Shown here: positions 13,565 through 23,500 of the stretch, piece after piece
Layout of the letters: each line of letters opens with the position of its first letter
Numbering within the stretch: position 1 is the stretch's first letter
DNA from: Labia minor
Taxonomy: Eukaryota; Arthropoda; Insecta; Dermaptera; Spongiphoridae
Length of the DNA: 64,000 bases
Reading direction: 5' to 3'
Assembly: GCA_963082975.1 (NCBI GenBank)
Contig: OY720345.1
Coordinates: 80,135,034-80,199,033, forward strand
The notes under the pieces: model-generated
The model's input: the letters and a program-made list of their open reading frames with translations, nothing else
What the model was told of the DNA's origin: nothing
Database searches by the model: none
Made by a program: the position numbers and the translations under genes

Positions 13565-13753
13565 CACCAAATACTATGTACAACTCGGGGGTACAGGGGG
13601 CGGAGCCCCCGTCTAGGTGTGAAGAGCGCCGAAGGCGCTCTGAGCAGCTAGTTAATTTATAAAAGTAACCAGCTGGTCAGAGCGCCTTCGGCGCTCTTCA
13701 CAGCTGGACGGGTGCTCCGCCCCCTGTACCCCCGAGTGGTACATCGTATTTGG
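13565..13753. repeat. GC-rich long palindrome
   Basis: Two arms of about 85 bases are inverted copies around a short AT centre (near 13652-13665). Each arm reads outward-in: CCAAATAC..TGTAC.., then the self-complementary block GGGGGCGGAGCCCCC, then GAGCGCCGAAGGCGCTC, then CCAGCTGG. In one arm CGTCTAGGTG replaces CGTCCAGCTG, and a single base breaks the second GGGGGC block. A lone arm occurs at 43835-43919 and a worn relative at 62101-62160. The GC content contrasts sharply with the AT-rich surroundings. There is no reading frame, and the family is unknown to me. Confidence 0.9.
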
Positions 13754-13997
13754 TTAAAAGTACTGGTACTTAAGTTAAAAAAATGATTCATTATTATTGG
13801 ATTTGGCTGGTAATATTAATACCTGGGACACCGAGCATTCGCTCTACCCTTTGAAAAATATTGATATACAATTCTTTAATTATTTATTACAATTATTAAA
13901 TGTTACACATTTGCATCAATCTGATTAAAATGAAGGAACTTGTGCTCCTCAATAATACATAAATATATAATAAATACATATATTTTTTTTTCTATAG

Positions 13998-14333
13998 TGT
14001 TTTTTTGAAAAACTGTTTAGCGCCCCAAGTGGTTATAAAACAAACAATTTTAGCTAGTATAATAAGATTAATCCAAGTAATATCGTCTATTTCTATTCGA
14101 CACTATTTTCACTCCTTATGGTAGCGGCCCAGTCGATGATGTTATATGGATCGTTAATTAACCATTAACCATTCACCGAATCGCCATTCAAATAATAACA
14201 TACAAACAGAAAAGTAGGCGTGTTGATATAAAATATATACCTGTGACACCGAACTATCACTCGACCCTTTAACCAATTTATACAATTTATTTTTATATAC
14301 TTTAAAAATTTTACAATTTTTTAATTTAATCAG
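13998..14333 (+). repeat. Dispersed repeat D, copy 1
   Basis: The block from GTTTTTTTGAAAAACTG to ACAATTTTTTAATTT is repeated in inverse orientation at 43275-43590. The shared text includes GCGCCCCAAGT, GGTAGCGGCCCAGTCGATGATG and TAGGCGTGTTGATATAAAAT. A short related phrase (CACCGAGCATTCGCTCTACCCTTT) precedes it at 13829-13852, suggesting an older partial duplication. It is non-coding. Confidence 0.7.
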
Positions 14334-14518
14334 TAAATTAATTATATATTATTATTATTATTTGTGTCCCTTCATACAAAATGTAAATTCTCTTTTTTGA
14401 TATGTTTTCCTAACATAAACAAATATTTTATAATATTTACCGGAGTATAATAAATTGATAACGTCATTTAATTCTCCTACTATATATCGAATGGAATATA
14501 AAGATAAATCTTCAAAAC

Positions 14519-14851
14519 GTTGTGTGAAACAATTTCAAATAATTTAAATGTAAAACTATTAATGAAATAAAAAAAATCAAATATATGAATATAATATAAA
14601 TATTTTTAATTTTATTTTAAGAATAGATATATATATCTCACAGGCGGTGGTTGTGACGTCACATATATACATTTAAATTTAGAAGAAAAAAACTAATAAA
14701 AATGTAGTTTCGTGAGATATGATCAATAAAACTCAATTTTTCTTTATAAATACTATCTCGGGTGTGAATTTCAAAAAAATCGTTAGAGCGGTTTTTGAGA
14801 ACAAAGAAACAAACAAACAAACAATTTTTACTCGTATAAGAAGATAAGATA
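14519..14851 (+). repeat. Dispersed repeat C, copy 1 (possible LTR or leader)
   Basis: Runs from CGTTGTGTGAAACAATTTC to CTCGTATAAGAAGATAAGAT and recurs inverted at 41299-41606. It contains GACGTCAC and the phrase AAATCGTTAGAGCGGTTTTTGAGAACA. The AAACAATTTCAAATAATTT half and the GACGTCA element are shared with the 0.6-kb repeats at 55739-56351 and 61421-62052, so the two families are probably related. It lies directly upstream of the gag-like fragment, which would suit an LTR or leader, but this is inference. Confidence 0.6.
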
Positions 14852-14868
14852 ATAATTATAATAAATTG

Positions 14869-15415
14869 GAAATGGCTAATGATATTAGTGTAAAAGGAAT
14901 GCTTCAACAAATTCTGGACCTATTGAAAGCAGACTTAGAAGCAGGTAGACAGAGATATTGCGAGAATGCAAAAACAGGAACAAAATAAACAGAATTGTGA
15001 TAGATTGTGGTCAGATTTTAATAGGCAAAAGGTAAAAGGAAAAGATCAGCAATTTGAAAAAATAGAGGGTCAAAATGAAAATGTATCGTTTATAGACAAT
15101 ATAACTAAGACAGACGAAATTGCAAAAATAAATAAAGAGCTTAAAGTTACAGAAATCGAAACAATAGGGGTGGGACCAGAAATAGAGAATTTAAAAGAAA
15201 GAATTGACCAGGCCCCGGAGGCAATGTCTATTAGCAATATTCAATTTGCAAATTTTGAAAGTAAAATAGAAACAAAAAGGAAAAAAATGCCTATTGACCC
15301 AGTCAAATTAAATTCTAATGAGCCCACAGAGGTAAGGTCATGGAGAGACATGCCTATTGTTCTCTTAAGGGTAGTGTCAGGTAGTGAAATGCAAAGAAAA
15401 TATCGATATACGACA
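14869..15415 (+). pseudogene. Gag-like/coiled-coil fragment
   Basis: A reading frame opens at 14874 (MANDISVKGMLQQILDLL), stops after about 38 codons, then continues in another frame from 14966 for 161 codons. The product is Lys/Gln/Glu-rich and probably helical, ending near PIDPVKLNSNEP. That composition and the position behind repeat C suggest the N-terminal part of a retroelement gag/ORF1, but no zinc knuckle or capsid block is visible. The left inverted repeat of the Merlin-like element starts at 15416, truncating the frame. Function not recognised; the retroelement assignment is tentative. Confidence 0.35.
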
Positions 15416-15544
15416 ATATCTAATATTATAAAACAAAAAAATAAAAAATAATAAAGGGATGAAATCCATATGACCTCTCCGATGTTTCTTGGGTGGTGAC
15501 CTGATTAATAAAAATATTCTTCAGTAATTTTAATGAATCTATAC

Positions 15545-16821
15545 CAAGGATGACAAACCTTTTTTAATGTCCGTGCCACAAAATTATAAAAAATCTTTTG
15601 TAGTAACTAACGTGCCACAAAATTGTCATGATTGATTTTTTTCTCCACCACATGTAACTCTTTTAGCATTAATATATAATCGAATATTTTTATATAACTA
15701 AAAGTGTTATAATTTTAAATTTCAAACTTTATACTAAAAAAATAAAATGATTATGAAAAAATGTGGAATTTATTTGTGGTAAAAATAGATCTTTCCTAAA
15801 AATTGTCTATTAATTTTTTTTTTTTATTTTATTTTTATTGTATAAAATTTTTTTAATTGATTTTAGTGTGTAGTGCTGTGGATTCATTATATAATTTCTA
15901 ATATTTAACTGAATTTTAGGCAAATTCTCATTTCGACATTTTTAAAAAAAATCCTTGTTTTATTATTCTAATAACTTTCTTTCTATCTCAGATGATTCAA
16001 AAATTTCAGAAATTATTAAGATATCATCAATATAATTTCCACCTAATTCTTGTAAATTATTTAGATAAATTATGTTTGTTAATACACGTTGGAATACAAT
16101 TGGTGAAATATCGAAATGAAATCTTTCTCCCTTACAGATAATGACCAAAAAGTAAAAATTATATAGATAATATCGTGAACCACATGCAATTTCTTGTTTT
16201 AACAATGCTGTGCTAAATTCTAAGAAAAGATTGCGATTCTGGCACTATTTTCCAACCGTCTCTATGAGCAAAATAAAGCTTTGTTAAGCTTGATATAAAT
16301 TTTAAAAAAATATTTTTTTATAAATATTGATAAAATTTACAGCATATATTAAAATAACAGCATATAAGAATATTCTGGTAATATTTTATTGTAATCGGCT
16401 CAACCAATTTTGAGTTTATAACTTCACAATTTTCTGGACAAAGAGATGGACAGAATGATAGACATGAAAAGTCAAATTTGGATTCTCAAGGTCATGAAAA
16501 GTGAAGATTTGCAAACAACACTCAATGATATTAACAAAAGTCCAAACATCAAACTGCATATACTGTATTTATCATGAATGTTTTTATGTTGCGAGGGAAT
16601 TCAAACGACATTTCAGTAATAAAATGTAGATAGATGTAGTAAGATAGATAAATAAATATTTACTACTACAGATTTCATAAATTAAAATTTTAATGTGTAT
16701 TGTTCAATTTTATTGAAGAAAGTTAAAGGTATTCAAAAAATAATCTTGTCTTTGTGCATGCCATCAAAATTTTTAAACGTGCCAATTATGGCACACGCGT
16801 GCCATAGGTTCGCCATCCCTG
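15545..16821 (+). mobile_element. Non-autonomous hAT element nested in the Merlin-like left repeat
   Basis: The terminal inverted repeats are CAAGGATGACAAACC and, reversed, CAGGGATGGCGAACC. Outside them is a perfect 8-bp direct repeat ATCTATAC (15537-15544 and 16822-16829), the hAT signature. Removing the element and one copy of the duplication restores the Merlin-like left repeat so that it again matches the right one, which proves the order of insertion. There is no hAT transposase inside. It carries a reverse-transcriptase fragment on the minus strand. Confidence 0.9.
15963..16205 (-). pseudogene. Ty3-type reverse transcriptase fragment inside hAT element
   Basis: An 80-codon open stretch on the minus strand contains FQRVL followed by YIDDILI, the spacing of the catalytic block of LTR-retrotransposon (Ty3/gypsy-like) reverse transcriptases. 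Nothing else of pol is present. It is a relic picked up by, or inserted in, the surrounding hAT element. Confidence 0.6.
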
Positions 16822-17179
16822 ATCTATACTAAAAAATGTATTAAATAAAAATGTTTTTTTACCATTTTAATTTAAACCTTTATGAGCTGGTGCTTGGCCT
16901 ACCCGATGAATGTTTTTTTTTAATGTATTACACATGTTGTTTCCCTTTTATTTATAACAAAAAGGGACATTTTTCGATAGGACCAGGCGAATCTAAACAT
17001 TTGAAAAAAAACAACAAGTCATATAACAATAAAATAAAATTTTTTTTTTAATGCATTACACATGTTTTTTCCCTTCTATTTATAACAAAAAAAGTGACGG
17101 CAAACCTAAACATTTGAACGTATAAATTAAAAACATTTCTTAAAACTATCAGTTGCACTTCTCAACACTTAAAGTTAAG

Positions 17180-18261
17180 ATGTATACATTATTCGGTTTT
17201 TCTCTTCTCACAAAATCCAAGATTAAATTGTTTGAATTTCTCTGGCAACATGGGGTTCTCCCTCGAACCATAAATTGCCAGAGATGTGGACGAGAACTAC
17301 TATTGAATATTGAAACTCTATTATTCATATGCAACCATTCTTATTTGGTTTCACACAAACCAAAAAAGAAATGGCGCAAATGTGGTTATAAGGAATCTGC
17401 GAAAAAAGGGACTTTTTTCGATAGGACCAGGCTAGACATAACCACTGTAAGCCGACTTGTGGCATTTTTTTTGCTCATGGACCCTCCGCGCCTAGAATTC
17501 ACAAGCATCGAATTAAATTTGTCAAGTAAAACCGTTGTCCATTGGTTTAGTTTTTGCCGTGAGGTAAGCAGTTTTTACCATATAGAAATATTAAAAAAAA
17601 ATAGTATAATATAAATTAAAAAAAAAAATTTAATAACATATTAATAATTCACAGGTCTGTATTTTCTGGGCCGAAAAAAATAGCCAAAAACTTGGTGGGC
17701 CAGGGAAAATCATCGAGATTTACGAGGCCAAGATCGGCAAACAGAAATATAACCGTGACCGGAAAGTAAAAGGACAATGGGTTTTCGGTGGTTTTGAACG
17801 GGGGTCTAAAAAGATCTTCCTATTCCCCGTGGCGGACCGCACCCAGGACACTCTCCTGGAATGTATTAAAAAATGGATTCTTCCCGGGACGACAATCATG
17901 TCTGATTGTTGGAGGTCTTACGATTGCTTAAGGCATGAAGGCTTCCAGCATCTGACTGTGAACCATACTTACAATTTTGTCGACCCAAAAACTGGTAAGA
18001 AATATTTTTAATGTTAAAAAATTATAATAAAAAAATGTCAAGAATTTTTTAAAAAGCCATTTATTAATTTCAGGAGCACGTTCAAAAATCCCAAAATATG
18101 ACACAAAAAGTGACCATTATTTGGGCTATTTATGTACGTTCCATTTCAAAAGGAGTTATCCCCGCAAGGAACTAATAGAACAATTTTTTACCCTTATAGG
18201 GGAAATGTACCCTCCAAGGTCTGGTGATGGTGATCCATCGGGTGGTCCAAGCACCAGCTGA
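17180..18261 (+). CDS. Merlin/ISXO2-like transposase gene, catalytic residues altered
   Basis: Three exons with GT-AG borders and agreeing phases (17180-17563, 17655-17994, 18074-18261) give an unbroken 303-codon frame. The N-terminal region has C33-x2-C36, C51 and C68, a zinc-ribbon pattern, then KKGTFFDRTRL typical of Merlin/IS1016 proteins. The DDE core is recognisable: KIGKQKYNRDR, GQWVFGGFERGSKK, MSDCWRSY and LTVNHTYNFVDP. The expected first Asp (family DESKxG) is Tyr151 (IYEAKIG), one base from Asp. D212 is kept. The segment that should hold the third acidic residue (family H-T-x-x-I-E-x-x-W) is missing at the exon 2/3 junction. It is therefore predicted inactive as a nuclease although the frame is intact. 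The start is the ATG at 17180; an upstream in-frame start is possible. Confidence 0.8.
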
Positions 18262-18448
18262 TAAAGGTATAAATTAAAATGGTAAAAAAACATTTTTATT
18301 TAATACATTTTTCAGTATAGATTCATTAAAATTACTGAAGAATTTTTTTATTAATCAGGTCACCACCACACCCAAGAAACATCGGAGAGGTCATATGGAT
18401 TTCATCCCTTTATTATTTTGTATTTTTTTGTTTTATAATATTAGATAT

Positions 18449-18816
18449 ATATAAATAAATATCGTTAAAATATATTAATTTATTTTCATTTAATTGCTAT
18501 TTTTATTTTTTTTTAAATTCCTCATTTAATTATACAATAAAGGACCCATTAATGCGTAAATAATTAAATTTAATGTTAATTATTTATAAATAAACACCAA
18601 AAGAATGCTGAATGTCAATTACAATTTTTTAAAAGACATCCTTAACCCATTAAGTACCAACTAAATTTTTTTATTTTTTAATTAAAATTTTTCTATTAAA
18701 ATGTATTTATTAGAGCTTAAATGTTCAGGAAAAAATTCTTCCCTTTAAAAATCCCTAAATCATGTATTTCAGTAACAGAAAGAGATACAAATAAATCTAC
18801 ACTATTGCTAGTATAA
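18449..18816 (-). repeat. 0.36-kb dispersed repeat, copy 2
   Basis: Inverted copy of 9401-9764, ending CTACACTATTGCTAGTATAA. It directly abuts the Merlin-like right inverted repeat, so either that element inserted at its edge or the repeat belongs to a larger composite. Confidence 0.75.
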
Positions 18817-20532
18817 TAAAATTATATTGTTGGATTTATGACATATATATTTATATATAATATTCTAACATCTATCAAATTTTAAGGAATATTTATTCTA
18901 TTGACGAGTTTTAATTTACATAATATTCAATATGCTGGCTTGGCGAAAACATTTGATAAATTAAGTTGAGTTGTAAATTAAAAAAACTTAGGTTTAATTT
19001 TTTTTTAATTATATTTGATATTTCTTATTAATTAAATACAATTAATAAATATAAAAATTAATTTTCATTAAAGAGAAAAATAAATATTTTACAAAATTTA
19101 AGATCTAAAATGTTCTTAAAGCATAATTCATTACATAATTACATTACGTTTAATATGCCTATATTGATTTGTTATATTTCATTAAAATAAGAATAAATAA
19201 AATTTTTTACTAAACATTTATATTATATAGAGGTTACTTTGAAATTAATAAAAAAAATTATTTCAAGGATTTTATAGATCATAAGCAGATCTGTCTAAAA
19301 TTATTCTCTCTAAAATAAGTTTTAAATAAAGTTTGATATAAAGAAATTTTTAAATAGATGAAAAATATAAACTACAATTAAATAAGAATGTATTCCTTAA
19401 ATATTTACAATATATTTATGAAAAAATTCTAATAATTTTTTTAGTATATACATAAATTTTGGGTTTTGAAGTGAATTACAAGAGGAAATTTCCATCTAGC
19501 CATATAAATAAATTTACTTGATATTTATTATCCTGGGGATATTTTCAAGTACTAATTCTTCCAATTTAATTATTTTAACAGTTTATTTAAATTATAATAA
19601 TAAGATCTCAAGGAAAGTTTCAAATTAATTATTATTAATAAATAATTGTCTATAAAATATATAACCGCAAGAGTATATTTAATAGAGTTATAAAATTATT
19701 AATTTTTGAATGATTTCCAATATTAATTTATTATACTAGTGTAATGTAAAGTAAGGTAATCTGCAACATATGAAGTGAATAATGAACTTGATAATCTTAA
19801 TATTGCAATGCAATATACAATTTTCTGTAATCAATAACCCTGAATTTCCTACAAGCTGTGAACTTTGGGCTTTTCTCAGTTTGTTTATATGTGGAGTTAA
19901 TCGCTTTGGCTTCTGAGTGGCACATATATCAAAACATTTTTTTTTCAAATCCTGAGAAAGATAAGTAGTATAGATTTAAACAAAATTCGAACTTAAATTA
20001 AAAGTCAAGTGTTATTAGTTAATAATATAATAATTTTATAATAACAATTTATTAATATATTTTAACAAATTAAATTTTATTATCATTTTTCATTTATTAC
20101 ATTACTATATAGCTAAGTAGAATTAAGATTTTATCTATATATATCTTAATATTCATAATTTTAAAATTTATATAAATAATATTTATTTGATTAGTATTTT
20201 TATACTAATTGTATATTTTTAAATAGTATAATTAAAATAAACATTTTGAAAAACGAATTATTTTGTTGACTTTTAAATTTTTATAAAAATAATTACTAAC
20301 CTAACATTAATTAAAAATATTAAGTTAGTAAGGCATATAAATTTAATATTTGTTTATGCTAAACACTCCATGAAAAATAAAAAGACAAAAGTATATTTAT
20401 TTTACGATAAAATTGATGTTTTTTACCTGTAATTATAAAAAAAGCTAACCAGTCTTTAAATTATTGTAATATTTATTTCCAGTAAATAAAAAAAATTATG
20501 AGATTAAATTATGATAATATATTAGATAAAAT
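18817..20532. other. 3' flank of RBM33-like gene, no gene supported
   Basis: AT-rich sequence. A 70-codon open stretch on the minus strand at 19736-19948 follows an acceptor-like CTTTCTCAG, but its product matches nothing I know. The 3' UTR of the RBM33-like gene should begin at 20532. Confidence 0.35.
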
Positions 20533-23500
20533 TTATGATACAAGAGTTAAATTGATTAAAGAGAGATCAACTATTTTACGTTGATAACGTTTAAAAAAAA
20601 TATTTGCTGATGAAGGATTTGTGAATGTCACCAATGCTCGCCTCTCTTGGGGTATCATTCGTAATTCCTGGAACATTAAATTATATTTAATTATTATATA
20701 CAATTAAAACATTGTTTTATTAATATTTATTTAAAACTTATTATGTAAACAATTTATTTTAATCAAAAAATATGAAGTTTTAATATTTTTTTCAATTTTA
20801 TATATATAAAAAAACTTAAAATTTCTCTAAAGTATATATTTTTAGAATGAAAATAATAGTTCTATAATATATAAGAATTCTAATTTCTTATTTATATACA
20901 TTAAATCAATAAATCATTCATTAAATAATTATTAATTGTTAAAATAGTTTTAAATATATAGTTTATTTCTTATATTTTTAAACTGACCAAATATTTATAA
21001 ATTACGATGATCGAGTGATATGAAACAAAATTTCATCGAGCAAACTCAAATATTTTAAATTTTAAATAACAATTTCCGATACTTTTGGAATAAAATTTAT
21101 ACATATACTTTTCCATTTTAATTTTTGTAATTAAGATTAAAATATAAATATTTACTGAAATTTATTTTTTATAAAATTCATTTACAAATATATATAAATT
21201 GTAATTCTTAAAGCTTAAGCGCATGATCATTAAAAGAGAGGTACTGAGTTTAAAAAATATTATTTAAGTAAATAATCTAGTACATAGCATCACTTAATTA
21301 TAGATAAAGAAATTAAAGAGAATTTTGTTTTATTTTATTTAGTTAATAATGATTACATGTTGTGGAAGTAACAATTTATAATAATAAATTCAAATACAAA
21401 ATATTAATTTAAAATATAAATATTTCAATTATTTTTTCAATTTTAATTTAAAAACAATAACAAATTATAATTTAATTTTATCAAATAATTATTAGAATGA
21501 TATAGTTTCTTTCGTTAAAAAAAATCAAATGTGATCTTTCTTACTAACCGTCTAATGACCTAATGACAAGTTCTAAATTATATCGTATGATTTTTATTGT
21601 ACTCATGTATGAAAAGAAGGATGCTATTTATATTTCTAGTCTAATAATGAAAACAACAAATATATAATAATATATATTTCAAAAATTGTTTCAAACGCCT
21701 GCAAAATGATATAGATCTTGAAGGAGAATATTTTGAAGAGCAATAAATATTTATTTTATCATTATTAGTCCAAAAATATATAAATTGCAGATTCGTATAT
21801 ACCAATATAATAAATTAATGATATAAATAAATAAACATAAATATAAATTAAAAATAGTTTTAAGACGTTTAAAAGGATTTTTGTAATTTTAGAATTTATA
21901 ATAAAATTTGAGAGAATAAATTAATAATGTTTGTGTTTTAAAAGAAATATCTTTTGTGTTTATAAAAAATATTTGATACTATAGGAACAAAAAGACATAA
22001 AATACTTCAAGACCAGAAAAAAATATTTAATTTGAATGAAAAATGTGTTTTTATTAAAATTTTTTTAATCAGAAAAACAAAGAAAATTTTTTTTTTTACA
22101 TTTTCATAAATTTACCTTTATATGACCTACAGATTGACACATTTGTCTAAGCTGTATTTCTGATGTACTGGCAGCTAAATTTTCTATAGCTACTATACTA
22201 GAAGTAACATTAGCTGTTCCAGTTAATTTAGAAGCATCCTAAAAATTAGAAACAAAAGTATTATTTATAAAATTTTATAAATTAAAACCAAATTTAATTT
22301 CTATATAGTCATATATTTATGAATACATCAATAATTAAAAAATAAAAGTAATAAAAAAATGATTATTTATATATATCGATTATTAATTTTATTTTTTTTG
22401 TCCCGAATATATTATTTTTATTTTTATTTCATGATATATAAGATTAAATAATTAATATTTTCATTTGATAGATCTTTACTTCCTTAGAGTTAAAATTATG
22501 ATTTCCAAACATCGACAATATAATATAATAATCCTAACGTACTTTCTTAAAAAATATCCTTTTATAATTGTATTAATTATTTATTAAATATAAAAATTTG
22601 TCAAACTATAGGCTATTTCAATTTTATTATAATTTGGTGAATTGAGATTCCTATTATTTTTAGTATTTGAATATAAATCTGTAATCAACTTTAAATCCTC
22701 AGATGAATAATAATTATATAGATTTTCTACTCGATTGGCGAAATTTTCCCTATTGTACTTATGTTGAAATAAAATGAAAAATAAAAATAAAATAAATTAA
22801 AAAAGCTTACCGGAAATGATGAACTACTTGAAGTTTTAACCACTCTATTTTGAACAATCTTTGAAGGATTATTGTCTATTAGGTTATTTGGTGTATTAGA
22901 ATTGGGGGTAGTACCACGTAAAACAACTGTTCTATTAGGACGAATATTTGTTGGTATCGAACTAGTAGTAATATTTGGAGGTGTCTTTAATAGTGGAGTT
23001 TTAGTGAATATAGATCGCTTAGGTTTATTTTGTTGTATATTTGTATTCGTACTAGAAGACATAATTGGTTCAATAGTATTGCGATTAACAATTGTTGCAA
23101 TAGCATTTCCCTGAACATGTTCTGCAAGTAATATAAAATTGAATCAATTCTTAATATTAAAATATGCATAACGTAGAAGTAAATAAATAATTATATCTCC
23201 TAAAAGTAATAAATAGTCAAAAATATTCAAATCCAAAATATATTTTAAAAATATATATTAAAAAATATTAATTAACAGAATTTTTATCAAATTCTAAAAA
23301 TGAGTGATTTTTGTATTATCACAATTTTCATTCTTTTAACAAGTTTATTCATTATTCACCTGATTTAAATTGAGGAGTACTACTAGTAGTTGTAGTAGCT
23401 GAAGAAGTTATAGAAGTGGAAGAAGAAGAATTTATTATTCCTAATTGTCTCTGTTTTTCTAATGCTGCCTTTTTTCTTCTTGCTTCTTTTTGTTGTAATA

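Larger units (their letters stand above)
15416..18448 (+). mobile_element. Merlin/ISXO2-type DNA transposon with long inverted repeats
   Basis: The ends are inverted repeats of about 210 bp. The left arm is 15416-15544 plus 16830 to about 16908, split by a later insertion; the right arm is 18232-18448. Both begin ATATCTAATATTATAAAAC and match almost base for base through GGTGGTGACCTGATTAAT and AGCTGGTGCTTGG. The right arm overlaps the last codons of the transposase. I found no clear flanking target duplication: the 8-9 bases outside differ, and the right end abuts the 0.36-kb repeat. Element boundaries may therefore be imprecise, or the flanks may be rearranged. Confidence 0.7.

Noticed and set aside
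19736..19948. 70-codon open stretch on the minus strand behind an acceptor-like site
   Set aside because: Product unrecognised, and the RBM33 frame already ends with a family-typical C-terminus at 20533. No partner exon found.
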